Counted from the stretch's first letter, positions 33,855-46,261 are shown. The stretch: 64,000 nucleotides of DNA from Rhynchonema sp. JSB1_4 (GCA_030248065.1 JASAMV010002355.1:1-64000); one strand, 5' to 3'. The notes: generated from the letters alone by a model not told the origin. Program-made: numbers and translations.

Positions 33855-34590
33855 TGGTTGCGCCGAAAATGTAAACTTTCTGTGCCTGGTTTATTCGGGT
33901 TCCCTGTTTGGCGCTTGCGCGATATAAAAGACCGATACAAGAAATAAAAATGCCCCCAGGGGCATAAAAGAAATATGGTTCCCTGGCTGACATACATAAA
34001 AGAACGATACTAGCTTGCGCCACTTTGTTGATGTTTCATGAAGCACTGGAATAAATCTAAGTGTGTTCTGAGCTGTTTGATGCCGAACAGCAGATATTGA
34101 ACCATATTCCCGGCGCATGTTGTTTTGCCACCAGAGATACAGGGCATGGAGCGCTCATTTAGAAACAGTGTTTGATATTGAAAGAGTGCAATTTTCTCTT
34201 TACTCCTCTCCTTGTTGAATCATCGTGCGCAACCGAAGACCACATAGTTACCGTCGTGAGGTTGAAAAGCAGCAACAGCTGCCTAAATGTGAAAGTTTCT
34301 ATATCGGCTGGGTGTTGGTTCAAAGAGTTGGCGCCGGGAATATGGTTCAATATCTGCTGTTCGGCATCAAACAGCTCAGAGAACACATTTACGTTTATTC
34401 CAGTGCTTCATGAAACATCAACAAAGTGGCCCAAGCTAGTATCGTTCTTTTATGTCAGTCAGCCAGGGAACCATATTTCTTTTATGCCCCTTGGGGCATT
34501 TTTATTTCTTGTATCGGTCTTTTATATCGCGCAAGCGCCAAACAGGGAACCCGAATAAACCAGGCACAGAAAGTTTACATTTCCGGCAGT
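33855..34590. mobile_element. Large foldback element
   Basis: Two arms of about 250 bp in inverted orientation: the left begins CGCCGAAAATGTAAACTTTC and the right ends GAAAGTTTACATTTCCGGCA. They include GGTTTATTCGGGTTCCCTG and TGATGTTTCATGAAGCACTG with their complements. The spacer is about 34120-34350. ORFs seen in both arms are mirror artefacts. Confidence 0.8.
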
Positions 34591-34624
34591 AACGATTTCA
34601 TTGTGGACACACCCAAAAATGATC

Positions 34625-35372
34625 AGAAATATCTAAAAGTTATCAACAAAGGCGATAAAACATCAGCGCAGCGACCTGCAACAAATAACATCATTCTTCG
34701 TATGCACCGATACTCCGTTTCTGGTGACTTTGACGGCCTGTGTCTGTCTCCACGAGTTGATATCACAACCCCGATGTGTACTTCCCCAGTTTTCTGACGC
34801 CAAGTGAAACACCAAACTTGTCAGAACTTAGCAAACCCAGACCATTGCGTTGTCCAGGAGTAAGTTTCTCCGTTATCAGAAGACATGGCTGTGTGCTGCG
34901 AAACTTGTGTTGGCATGGAAGTTATTGCTGCACAGAAGTTGTTTACAAACGGGCGTTAAAGTGGGAAATGATTTCACTTTTGCTGTAAACCAAACAGTAA
35001 AAACAGTGGCGGGTAAAAAAACAGAAACCAGCTGTGGAGTGCACAGGTTGCTCGCCAAAGTCTGGAGAAGTACATGTAGTCCACAGCACTTGCTTAAAAC
35101 TTTGATTTGTGGAAAATTGCTCTCGTTTTCTGCCCGCGTGCACGAAAACATTGATAAATGACTTTCGGTGGCTGTGTATACGTCTTAGTATTTTCTAAGT
35201 CACGTGCGAAACATTCAGGTATTTCTGCTCCCGACCGGTTCCATGTTTTGTGTGATTTTGTGCTTCATGTGCATTTCTAGGTTGTCTTTGTGAGACGAAC
35301 TACCGCAGATGAATACAGCACTCAACCGGAATGAAAAGAACGTCTTTTTTCTGACTTTGTGCTGTTTTATTT
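34625..35372. repeat. Segmental duplication, copy 2 (empty hAT site)
   Basis: Matches 14645-16135 but lacks the 761-bp family D element and so preserves the pre-insertion site at about 34888. The similarity ends at about 35372 after GACTTTGTGCTGTTTTA. Confidence 0.85.
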
Positions 35373-35898
35373 ACATATTCAGGCACGAGAATTTTGATTA
35401 CCCCGAAGCGTGTGGCCGTGAACCAATCTCAGAAATGAGCAAAGGTTCCTCTTATGTTCTCTTGTTTGTATCTGTCTAATGATGGTCCACCAACTACAAC
35501 AACAAGTGCGGCTGGCTCAAATTCAGCACATGAAACAAGATTAAATATTAGTGCCGTTCGTGCGAGCAATATGGTCCCAGCTGGCTCCGTTCTGTACTAC
35601 TTTCGACATTATTTGGCCACCAGTTTCTGTGTTCACAAACGGGCTTTCGCAAATGCATTTGGTGCCCACTTGGTTGCACCTTATTAAGCGCTAAGCACGA
35701 GGTACTAATATTCTAAATTCATAGCAAACACCCAAGCCCAACCCATATCCAAACCTAACGGAATATCGGTGCTCCTAGACCAGCGCAAAGCCAATGCAGC
35801 TCGCGGACGTAAAAGGCTTATGCACATTGTTACTTACATGTTCAAGCGGCCGCTAGTGCATAAGCAATGTGAACCACTCTGCTGTTGCGTTCTACAGG
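35373..35898. other. No supported gene
   Basis: A plus ORF at 35454-35687 and others are short and lack domain, start or splice support. Nothing else is seen. Confidence 0.4.
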
Positions 35899-36377
35899 CA
35901 GGGTTGGGCAAAAAACGTTTTTTTTTTCAACAAAACTTTTTTTTAAAACGCCCAGATGACCAAAATATGCCCCCAAAAAAATTGGAAAACGCTCATGTTG
36001 GGAAGAAAACGTGGTTAAATGAAGTAATTCTATGTGTTCTGAGGCAAAATAAACGGGTTTCAACCCTTTTCTAGCGAGTTGTTAAGATCCCATATCAGAC
36101 CCGCATCATGGGACCAACTTTGGCGGGGGTCATCATTGAAAGTCAAACGCCGTATATCGACGTATCTCGACAAAGTAAAAATTGGTCGAAATTTTTTTTA
36201 AAAAAATGGGACAAAAAATTGATTTTTCTTCATAATCAGGGTACATTCCCTGAAAAATCAGGGAAAATCAAGGAAATTCAGGATTTAAAAAAACGAAAAA
36301 CGACCCAGGCGTTTTTTAAAAAAAAAACGTCGTTTTTTTTAAGAAAAAACGCCGACGTTTTTTTTTGCCCAACATTG
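35899..36377. mobile_element. hAT-type element, family C (reverse orientation)
   Basis: Ends CAGGGTTGGGCAAAAAACG and TTTTTTTTTGCCCAACATTG; flanks TCTACAGG and TCTATAAG (6 of 8). Same family as 7734-8224. It lies about 310 bp upstream of the GABA transaminase start codon. Confidence 0.8.
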
Positions 36378-36685
36378 TCTATAAGCCCAAGCCCGTTTTG
36401 CTAACAAGTACAGTGGCTTTACGCCTCTGAGCTGCGTATGTAAGCTGTAGCTCCTGCTGCTTTCAATGTTTCCGTTTTGGTTTGCTTTGCATTATATTTG
36501 TGCGTTGCCCATAACCTTGGCAACGGTTTGCCGGATTTAAATTTGTGTAGCAGGTCTTTTGGAGAAGGACACGTTTGCTTTACGTTTGGAAGGAGTTCCT
36601 GCAAATTAGAAATAATCTCTTGACAGAATTTGCACTTTCAGGCAGGAAAATTCGTTTGTTCAAACGGTTTCCATTTTCCAACACC

Positions 36686-39600
36686 ATGACAACTACCACA
36701 CGCGCGCTGCATCAGCTGACCAGCTCATTAGGTGGGCCGATTGGTTTCAAAGAGTTCTTTTCTTATTGATGTTTATTCTTATCGACGTCGATTACACTTT
36801 TTTCAAAAAATAAATGCTTAGAAAAACTGCAAAATTCTAATTTTTCTTCAGTGAAGCAGGTTATCCGGTCTTGTGCAACCACCGCCAAATACACGGATCT
36901 CAGCTCAGCGCAATGGCAGGAGCCAACTGGACCCAACGTGAAAACACCGATACCAGGACCAAAATCACTTGAACAGCTGAAAAAATTGACGAAAATTCAG
37001 GTCACTAAAGTTTTCTCGTGCGATAGACATGGAGCTCAAAATTAGACCATCCCAGCTTTCTTGGTCCGTAACGAACATTGTGCATCTGGACTCGTCAATC
37101 TTGATCTCATGTGCCCATTCAGAAACAGCACAGCCAAGTGCCACGTTTTTCTCAGCTCGGTTCGATCTGAATTCATAACCGGACAGTGCACCAGGACATC
37201 GTCAGTAAGAATTGCGCTCGAAATTGATGCGAACTAAGGTTCATTCGCCAAGGAACTTCTCAAATTCCCGATACAGTCTGCCCACTTTACAAAATCGGGA
37301 CCCACACGTTTTCGTTCACTTTTTGGGGAATATTCACCACGGTAATAGGTTAATGGCGGTTTCGGCACTAAAATCTCGTTCACTGTGCATGAACGGTATC
37401 TAGCCTTTAAATCTGATGAACCTCTGCGTAGTGAATCATGCGACGTCATTTTAATGATCGGATCAAACCTGCCTCGCTCATAATGAGATTTTTCAATAAT
37501 TGACAATAATATATTTACCGATGCTACTCATTTCGATGAGCGGGTCTAACATGCACAACTTTTGCGCTGGTCGGAATTCCACAACAGTGGCACCACAGGC
37601 AACTTTGTAATTCAAAAATTTCACGAGACCAAGGTACATAGATCCGATCACCAAAATGCCGTCGAATGATTAACTACCCAGAGGTTCATCAGATTTAAGC
37701 TGCGCTGAAATATCAATTCCACTTCCAGCACACGGGCACAGTGCGTTTCTTTGTCGATTACCCCGCATCGCAAGGCAACTATCTCGTCGACGCTGACGGC
37801 AACGTTATACTCGATTTGTACTGTCAAATATCGTCCGTTCCATTGGGCTACAATCACAAGGCCCTCTATCAGGCGGTCGCCGACAAGGGACAGAATGTTG
37901 TGAGTGGTGTTTTAATTCGTGAGGTTTCGCACAAAGCTCTGCGATCTACAAAGCTCGTATGGGGAAGGTTTTGTGGTGCACTCGCACTGACGATGACCCG
38001 GTGCTAAGCCGTTTCGTTTGACGCAAAAATATGCGCTTTGGAGCCCACAATATCATACTTTTGTGATCAACTTACGCCTCCACCAGACTTTGTTGTGTTT
38101 TGCGTCAGTTTCGGTGAATCATGATCCCAAAGCTGATTTGTGCATCACTAAATACAAACAATCGATAGAAACCGTTTTGTGGGCAAAACCAAATCAGATT
38201 GCACAAGTTTGATATTAACAAAACGGAAATATTTCCCTCTGCCAGTCTCACATCATCAATCGACCAGCGTGGGCCAGCTTTCCCAGCGACGACACGCAAC
38301 GGCTATTGGAACAAACGCTGCTCAAAGTTGGTAGATTAAAGGTGGAGTTATACTCGGGTACAAAGGGCTTTGGAGACAGCAATATAGACAGTAAAGACGA
38401 ATTGTCAACACGAGCGAGTTGTACTTTGTCCAGAACCAAGTATAACTCACTTTGAGGACATCCTTTGAAGACACTGCTTTGAAGACAATTTGTCCCCAAA
38501 GCAAGAGTTCAACGAGCTGAACTTTTGGCTTGAAGACAAACAACATAACGGCAAATATCTCACGTTACACGCAACTTAGCGATTCAATACTTACTCAGTG
38601 GACTCACAGCACACTCCAGAAAATTCAAAAACGTTGATGCCCGACCCCAGCCACACCTCGGACCAGCCCTAAGCCAACGATATTCCTAGGGAAGAAAAAT
38701 GGGTACTCCCCCATTTTTGGAGCCTAAAGAAGACTTCACGGGTGTGATTTGAGTCAGAAAAAAATAGAATATGTTAATACTAAGTCGTAAACATCGCAAC
38801 CTAAAAGAAGTAACAAGGTATAATGCTCCCACAACCCAAAAACGCTCCTGCCCCGAAAAAAATAGAAGACCAACCTCAGTTTTTGTGTCGCGTGACATTG
38901 TTTTGAAGAAGTTTTTCGATCTCAGACTGAATAATATTTAGCTGCACATTTTTAGAAGCAAAAACTAATGTAGCACAGCAACTCTATCAGGATATTTGGA
39001 GCAGAATGCTCCCCACTGACAGCAGCCGACGGGCAACATTGTTTCTTGCTGGGGTCCGACCACTAACAAAATTCTGGGTGTTTCCGAACAGTAGTGAAGG
39101 TTTACAATGACATTTTGAATCAGTTTAATTCCACACGCTATTCAGCAATTCATTAAATTGACAATTTTTCGTCATCCAACAAATTTTAGGTAAATTCCGT
39201 TTTCTTATTCTCTTTCTTTCATTTCTTGGTTGTACCACGCTTTGTCTTCAAAGCCTTGTACCTTCCTTGTCTCCAAACCTTGGTACATTGTACCTTTTTG
39301 TCTTCATGTCTGCATTGTAGACATGAAGACAGATTGTCTTCAAAAGGCTTTGTACCCGAGTATAACTCCACCTTAAAATATTATCCGTAGGTTTTTGTTT
39401 TTTTTAGAAAAGCATTTACAAACCTACCAAAATCCTTAAAATTGATGAGATCAATACTTTAGGTGGCCCCATCCGGTATGCCGCACGCGCAGACATTGAT
39501 GTGCGGCACGTGCTCGGTGGAGAATGCGGTCAAACAGGCTATGATTGGGTTCATGGTAAGTTTTTGGCAAATTGACATTAATGCTGTGCCCGTAACCGGT

Positions 39601-42600
39601 TGTCTTTCCTAAAAAAATAAAAAAAATTGTCCAGAAACGTAAACGCGGTGGTGCCCCGTTCAGTCAAGCCGAGTTGGACTCGTGTATGCTGAATCAAGCA
39701 CCCGGGTCACCCGCGCTGACCGCCATGTCGTTTGAGGGAGCCTTCCATGGCAGAAGTTTTGGTTGGCGAAAGTTGGGAAGCTGCTTTTTTGAGACCCACG
39801 ACTATTTGCGTGCAGGCCTACTGTATGTGCTCAATATGTGGGATGCAGTAACTTAGCCAGTGTGCGAAATTTTAGAAAGAATATTTTGATTCAAATTATA
39901 AAATGTGACGACGTTTGTGTATACATATAAATAGCTGAGGTTACTTTCAATAAACCATGAAAAGGTTTAATCAGCCGTTTCGTTGTCAGAGAATTTTTAT
40001 GTGCTTATCATATCGCGGCGTGCGATAAAATTGGTTTGTGTGTTGCACACGAAACCATTTTTGCACCACGGCTGCTTCCTTTGTATGTATGTCCCCCACG
40101 CAGGCTGTCTGTCACTGACCCGCTCCAAACCGATTCACAAGCTCGATTTCCCAGCGTTTGATTGGCCGATGGCCAAGTTCCCGCGCTACAAATATCCATT
40201 GGATCAACATCAAAAGTACAACCAAGATCAGGATGACAAATGTATCGAAAATGTTGGTTGTGCAGTTGTTGAATCTTGTGCGTTTCAATTTTTTCACCAA
40301 GCTCGGTGATTCAGCGGTCTTTCTGGCGCAACACGAACACTGTATTCAAAAAATAGTGCACTGCCATCTGCCTTGTGAACGGACGGAGTGGAGTTGCCAA
40401 AGCTCTGGTCCTGTGTTGAAACGCTCACCAATTTAACGTCTCTGATAAGTTCACAGTATTTCTTAACTGGTCTTGTTTCATTCAAAGACATACATACACG
40501 CAGTGGCAATCGCATCAAACCAGAGGTGGGAATCGGGCTGGCCCGGCCCGACGTTCGGGCCTGGCCGGGCCGAGGTTTCCGGCCCGAACGGTCGGGCCGT
40601 CGGGCCGACCCCAGGACCTCGTCGGGCCGGGCCGAGGTAACCCGGCCCGATTCCCACCTCTGCATCAAACTTGAAGCAAAACAGCTTCAAAGACATTGTC
40701 TGAGTGCCTCATTCAATCCTGGCCGTCAAACTTGACCTGTCCCATTATGACCTGGCGTATAACACACGATCACACAATGTTATATTTGCAGGTCACTTCG
40801 CTGCTGCAAAGCCAGGCATCCAAAGGTCGTGATGTGGCTGCAGTCGTGATCGAACCGATTCAAGCCGAGGGTGGCGATCACATGGCATCCACTCAGTTCT
40901 ACCATCGATTGCAAGCCACATGCAAACAACACAACGCTGCGTTCATTGTTGACGAGGTTCGCTGTGCCTATAGGTGTCCGTAGCGCAGTGGTTCAATCGA
41001 CCAACGAGCCCATTCTGTTGGGTTCAAGTCCGATCATGGGGAACTTCTCAAAACGGGCATAAAATTGACGGATTGTAGCATAAAGAAAATTAGTGCATAG
41101 TATTCGTTTCCAGCATTGATGATGAAATGAGAAATGAGGCATCACAAGCACTGACACAACTCACTTTGTACTTCTTTGGGCGAACAATCGTATTTCTAAT
41201 TGATGACTGGCCGACGATAAACCAGTGCGCCTGGCGTTTGGTGAATTTTGCGATAAAATGGGCGAACTTCACACAACCTGAAAAAGCCACTGGCCAGTTA
41301 TTCAATTTCAGGTTCAAACGGGCGGCGGTGCTTGCGGTACGTGGTGGGCGCATTCACAGTGGAACCTGCCTGAACCACCAGATTTCGTGACATTTGCGAA
41401 GAAAATGCTCACCGGTGGATTCTACTATCGACCAGAATACATGGTTGATGAAGTGCGTTCCCTTTGCCCCCAGTTTTTGCACTTCCAATGAACATTGATT
41501 CGAAACGGTTAGGTTTGTCACCTAACACAGGTTAAAAATCAGTGTCAAATCGGTGAAGCACTTGTAACCAGCGTTGTCGTGTTATTGCAAAATGCGCTAT
41601 CTTTCATTGCTTTTTACAAAAAATTGCCTCCCAGAAAAAATCATCAACCAAATTTGCAGGCATACCGCATCTACAACACTTGGATGGGCGACCCGTCGAA
41701 ATTGGTTTTGCTGGAAAAAGTGGTGGAGACGGTCGAGAGAGACGGTCTGCTCGAACGGGTCAGAAAGGTCGGCAAACAAATGAAGTCGGATTTGGAAGCC
41801 ATGCAGGTATGCAATTAAAAGCTATTGATTGTTGAGAAAAACTTTGCAACTTCTAAGGTTATCTTATTGAAACATGGGCCGCCGATACTGATGTTGTCAA
41901 CGCAACTGCCTGAGTTACGTTCAAACGCAGTTGGATGTCTGGGTCCCGCTCTTTTGTTTGCACAAAGGAGAGGCAGTTGCGCAGACAACAATAGCATTTG
42001 AGAAAAACTGTCAATATTTTTCAAGTTTGGCATAAAACCAGCTCCTGTCACTTTTTGTGGTTGCGTGGGCATCTGCGCCGGTGCATTCAGACTGATGGTG
42101 ACCTGGTGTACCGCCAGTCTGCGAAAGCAGGTCGAAACGGGCAACCAAAAAAAACATATTGCTTTAGAGTGTTCACATTTTATCAGAATGTTTTCAGCAA
42201 AAACACCCCGATAAGATCATGAATGTACGCGGTCTTGGTTCGTTCCTCGCAATCGACTGCAAGGACGTCGCTCAGCGACAGAAAATATGCGACAAAGCAC
42301 TCGAATATGGTTCGTTTCTGTTGGCTTATCTTTATCTGTGTCATTGTGGTATTTATCTGTTATATTCTTTCATTAGAGAATGTAGCTTGTTTGCACCGAT
42401 TCACTGCAATCACACTACTGACGATAACCTGGTATAGGCAAACTACGCCAACACGAGCCCGATTTCGGAGGTGGTGAACTTGCAAAACGCAAAGAAAGAG
42501 AAAATCATCATGCTCCATGTTGTATACCACAACGTGTAACGTTTCCCAAAGCCACGTCATGAATGTTTCACCATTTTGCCAGCTCCGAAATCGGGCTCGT

Positions 42601-42855
42601 GTTGGCGTAGTTTTACTTTACGTGGCCCATGGGTGACCCGGTCGCCCATCCAGGTGGAAACGGGCATACAGAACACGATGTAAAATTGGCATCATGGCAC
42701 AACTTTGTAAAACGTGTGAAACATCACAACCCTCAGGTCTGCACATTGGCGTTTGCGGTGATTTGGCTATCAGATTTCGGCCGACACTGATTTTCGACAC
42801 CCAACACTGGAATGTGGCACGTGTCATTTTGGATAGAGTATTGCGTGAAGTTTGA
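36686..42855 (+). CDS. ABAT: Mitochondrial 4-aminobutyrate aminotransferase (GABA transaminase)
   Basis: Transfers the amino group of GABA to 2-oxoglutarate, giving succinate semialdehyde and glutamate, in the mitochondrial matrix. Twelve exons join in phase to 499 residues (human enzyme 500): 36686-36731, 36852-37000, 37729-37899, 38246-38326, 39463-39555, 39635-39761, 40104-40252, 40792-40956, 41312-41452, 41660-41806, 42198-42309, 42737-42855. The N-terminus ([15 protein letters not shown]) suits a targeting peptide. Hallmarks: [42 protein letters not shown] (the CxxC that binds an iron-sulfur cluster in the pig enzyme), [32 protein letters not shown] (PLP Asp) and [10 protein letters not shown] (PLP Lys is expected to be the first K). 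No residue appears lost. Introns 4, 7 and 11 hold transposable elements, and the last exon is duplicated elsewhere. An acceptor-like TTTCAG ends 44 nt before the ATG. Confidence 0.96.
38341..39372. mobile_element. 1.03-kb element with GGTGGAGTTATAC ends in GABA-transaminase intron 4
   Basis: Left end GGTGGAGTTATACTCGGGTA then CAAAGGGCTTTGGAGAC; the right end is the complement (GGCTTTGTACCCGAGTATAA then CTCCACC). The terminus is shared with the TTAA MITE at 2679. TTAA follows the right end; the left flank is TAAA, so the duplication is imperfect. The interior has further CTTTGTCTTCAAAGCC-type inverted blocks and no transposase. The left end lies 14 bp after the exon 4 donor. Confidence 0.8.
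40521..40662. mobile_element. 142-bp miniature hAT element in GABA-transaminase intron 7
   Basis: Ends CAGAGGTGGGAATCGGGC and GCCCGATTCCCACCTCTG, with perfect 8-bp duplication CATCAAAC (40513-40520 and 40663-40670). The interior is almost entirely GGGCCG/CGGCCC tracts. It is related to the solo end at 26847. Confidence 0.95.
40975..41045 (+). other. tRNA-like A and B boxes in GABA-transaminase intron 8
   Basis: GTAGCGCAGTGGTTCAATC is a near-perfect A box and GGGTTCAAGTCCGAT a near-perfect B box at tRNA spacing. The 5' and 3' acceptor strands do not pair, so it is not an intact tRNA. It is probably a tRNA-derived SINE head or a tRNA pseudogene within the intron between 40957 and 41311. Confidence 0.5.
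42437..42614. mobile_element. MITE with GGCAAACTACGCCAACACGA ends (copy 3) in GABA-transaminase intron 11
   Basis: Inverted ends around GCAAACTACGCCAACACGAG enclose a core whose central blocks are in the opposite orientation to the 7529 and 16145 copies. It splits the intron segment that is continuous in the orphan duplicate (16380-16430). Confidence 0.75.
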
Positions 42856-43500
42856 GAACGTTTGAGTTTATTTCCTATTTATAAAAACGTTTGTTGAACA
42901 GCATTCATGTATAATTGACAATTTTTATTCCCCAAGCTTAGTTTTGTCCATTACTCGATCGGTCCCAATCAGTGATTATAAACATATTGTTGTTCTGTTC
43001 TGTGTATGTATCTTGACTGTTTAGAAAGCTGGTGATGCCCAGTGGTTATTGTGCGTCACAATGTTGCGAGACACAGATCACCACGGAAAAAAGTGCGGAA
43101 CAACTGATGTCAAAACGAAAAGACAGCAACCAGAATATAAAAAAACTACAAACCTCATATCAACCAACAACAATCACGAAATCAGAAATCAGAAGGGCAC
43201 ATTGGTGCAGTTGACCAGTGATCCGCCATTCCATCTTTGCGCACAAACTGTATACGTTGCATCTTTTATCAATTATGAAGCGATCATGGTATGCGGTCAG
43301 TTTTATTCAAACAATGTGCCACAGGAGATCTAATAAATATCACAATATGTTAAGCACAAGCCCATCATTCTAATAACATCACATTTCAAAAAACGTACGA
43401 GCCAAATCTGGATGTGGCATCAAAAATCAAGTCCATTCCATTTTCACTCTGACATGTTTTTGCTAAAATTCAAATAATAATTTGCCATTTTTCCCCAATA
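42856..43500. repeat. 3' flank of GABA transaminase, duplicated at 16615-17265
   Basis: Shared blocks include CAATTTTTATTCCCCAAGCTTAG, CGATCGGTCCCAATCAGTGA and ATGTCAAAACGAAA, with small indels. Part also recurs at 46090-46260. No gene is supported in it. Confidence 0.8.
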
Positions 43501-43700
43501 ATCACACGATCCTCACAACAATTACTCATCGCAAGAGAAGTGAAAAAAACTTTGATTATGCGGCTCGTAGGGCAAAGAGAGATAAGTTTGATTGGGATGA
43601 AGGGTCATGCGAGGTATATCTTGGTTAGGATATAATTTTCACAAAATTTCCACGTTTGGTTTTCCTTTCGATAAGTTTTGCGCCGATATTTTCTTAATTT

Positions 43701-44624
43701 TTATTTGTTGAACACGTCATCGGACACGCCGTGCATTGTTTCGTACATTGGATCGTCGACGGCCTGAAACATCAGCCAGCTTGGCGTGTGATCTGGCTGA
43801 TTTGAATTCGGGCGGGTTTGTTTTTTTCGCCTTTCGCTTGTCGCTTCGTCTTGAGCAGCAAGCTCTCATTTCACTTGTGAACTATTACAGCGATTCAAAC
43901 GGCCAGCCCCATATCGGATGGGACAGTTGGTCACGTGAGCGATAAGTTTGGTGAGATGAGCCAAATTAGTGACCAAAAGTGGACTTCCGGCGACTCGAAA
44001 GGGACTCCCCGGGCCACCTCGGACCTTTGCCATATTATCTCACCTTGAATCCGGCTGGTTGATTCTGTTGCATCGGCGGTGGCGGCTGTTGTTGCCGCAC
44101 AAAACCAGCCGGTTGCTGCAAATATACGCATAAACTGAACCATCAGCAGTTCGGCAAGTCAACATCGGATATAGTTGTCCGCATTGGACGTCAGGTCGGT
44201 CTCAGAACAACCTGGCCTCAAAACAGACCTGCTGCTGCCCGCCGGCCTGTCCCTTGTCGAGAATGTGGCTGTCGACATTGTACATCGTGTCGTACGCAGG
44301 GTCGTCGGGGTCCTAAAAGCGACAAAAGTTGCAATTTTGTGTTTTTCCTTGACGCTTATTCAAACCTCTAAAATTATCTGCATTAGGTACCTTGTATTGT
44401 CCGTTCACTTCCTGCGGCACCAAGAACGATGCTGGATTCTGACGTTTCTCTTTCTTCTGAAATTAATCAAATAATTTCAAAAGTGTGATAAAAGACATAA
44501 TAAAGATTGCCACCTTTTTACACTTCGAACACATAGCCAGCATGTACATCGGGACCAAAATGGCCAACATCAGGGGCCATATATTGAGAAGGGGATAGAG
44601 TATTGTGGGATAGAATGGTGTCAT
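43701..44624 (-). CDS. Small single-pass membrane protein with repeated DDPxYxTM tail motifs
   Basis: Five minus-strand exons, all phase 0: 44624-44514, 44456-44391, 44312-44229, 44115-44044, 43763-43701; 131 residues. Residues 1-37 form a short N-terminus, one membrane segment (LNIWPLMLAILVPMYMLAMC) and a basic stop-transfer end (SKCKKKKEKR). The tail has DPDDPAYDTMYNV (exon 3), a Gln/Pro-rich linker with two QPAGF repeats (exon 4) and VDDPMYETMHGVSDDVFNK at the C-terminus (exon 5). The paired DDPxYxTM tyrosines look like kinase/SH2 sites by inference. Family not recognised; I recall similar D-P-x-Y tails in small nematode membrane proteins but cannot name one. An acceptor TTTTCAG lies 20 nt before the ATG, suiting trans-splicing. 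AATAAA overlaps the stop. Confidence 0.76.
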
Positions 44625-44644
44625 GGTCGGTAGAGTCGTTGGGA

Positions 44645-45930
44645 CTGAAAATTGATGTTTCACTGTCGTTCGCCTTGTGAGAACAGGTTCAAAGGACAAG
44701 CAATTCGCATGAAGGACCCAAGGACCGAAGTGTTCAGCTATGTATGTATGTATACATAATGTACCTATACATCATACGCGGGCAGGCGTTTCTCTCTGCC
44801 AAATTGCCTTGTTCTTTGTTATCATGCTTCATTTGTTATAACGCCCATTTGGGTGGCGCTGTTGTCAAGATAACCAGTCTGGATACACATCAACAAAAAA
44901 TGAAAAAAGATGACGCGAACGGTTGAGCCAAATTTATACAAGGAAACACGCACACACTAACAATTCTTCAACTAACAATTCTTTCGTATTTATTCGGGAT
45001 CAAAATCGGACTTCAGGTGGCCTTTTATTGCTGTTTCAGTGTTGGGTTACGGTAGATTGGAGTTCAAGTGAAATCGATGTTGTACTGCAGTGATGATGAC
45101 CGACGTTTGTGTCTCTTCTTTTTCGATGTAAAAATCACGATAAAACAATTGAATGATTAAAAAGAGAAGTTATCGATGAATCAGCGATGAAGAATTTGAA
45201 CTCGATGTCAAATTTTGTCAAGACTTTCAGCAGTCGTTCTGAACTGTTGAATTTTTATACATTCAACAACAACTACCTTTTCCATTTTTTCCATTTCGCC
45301 AAGCTTTGTTTGGGTCTTTCGCAAGAGCTTTGCCAGAATTCATCACAGAATATCATCAGCGGGAAGAAAATGAAGCAAAGGGAGCTCTGTATCAGTTGCA
45401 GGAGTTGTCAAACACGAAAGATAAATCTGATCAGCCATCAAAGGCTGATACAGCACTGCAACGTTACATACCTTGATTTCAATCACAATTTCAGTACAGT
45501 ATATAATTCTCGTTTGCAATAAATTTACTTGAACCGTGGTTTTGATATTGTTTGTTTATGCTCATTTCCCCTTCACGCACACGTCAAGATGGAGTTCCGT
45601 GTCGTGGAAGTGTATTGGGCTGAGGCTGATATAGTTACGCTTTTGTGAAGAAAGCCAGTGTACTGTAGGTACACGAATAGCTCGCCCCCATTCGTAAATA
45701 AGGCTTGGGATGGGGAAGGCATAGATGTTTGGCGTACGCCAGAGCTGTTTGGTTTTTAGCCTTAAGCCTGGATCATGGCCACGGCTGGCTAAGGCTAAGG
45801 CCATCTGGTGCATTTACACCGCTGGTGATGATGACCCGGTGCACCACCGGTCTGTGATGATTACAGATAGAAACCGATGAATGGAAGAACACGATGCACG
45901 ATTCACATCAGAGCACAAATCTAACAAAGG
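44645..45930. other. No supported gene
   Basis: The ORF at 45187-45522 lies in AT-rich sequence with short inverted repeats (GATCAGCC...GGCTGATA) and has no coding signal I trust. A short repeat containing GATGATGACCCGGTGCACC near 45828-45845 also occurs at 37986, 42090, 48616 and 61650. Confidence 0.35.
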
Positions 45931-45939
45931 GGAATGATG

Positions 45940-46260
45940 CATCACAACCCTCAGGTCTGCACATTGGCATCTGCGGCAATTTGCTATCAGATTTCGGCCG
46001 ACACCGATTTTTTTCGACACCCAGACCCAACACTGGAAAGCGGCTCGTGACATTTTGGATAAAGTGTTGTGTGAAGTTTGAGAACTTTATTTCCTATTTA
46101 TAAAAACGTTTGTTGGACAGCATTTTGTTTTATTGTTTCAAAATATTTATAAAAACGTTTGCTTGACGGTATTCACGTGTACTGTCAATTTTTATTCCCC
46201 AATCTTAGTTTTTTCATTAGATTATTGGTCCTCCAATCAGTAATTGCAAGCATTGTTGTT
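45940..46260 (+). pseudogene. Third, frameshifted copy of the last GABA-transaminase exon
   Basis: Starts with the same acceptor context (CATCACAACCCTCAG) at about 45938-45952 and GTCTGCACATTGGC, but a one-base deletion in the GGNGATTTGGC equivalent (GGCAATTTGC), extra T residues in TTTTTTTCGAC and an insertion in CCCAGACCCAACACTGG break the frame. The 3' flank (TTTATTTCCTATTTATAAAA etc.) is shared with 42860-43000. It lies 3.1 kb downstream of the real exon. Confidence 0.85.
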
Positions 46261-46261
46261 C

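Noticed and set aside
34850..35161. A 103-residue plus ORF conserved in the duplicate at 15687-15881
   Set aside because: Conservation follows from the recent segmental duplication; the frame is interrupted in one copy and the minus strand is equally open.
40975..41045. An intact tRNA gene
   Set aside because: A and B boxes are good, but the acceptor strands do not pair and the anticodon stem is not convincing.
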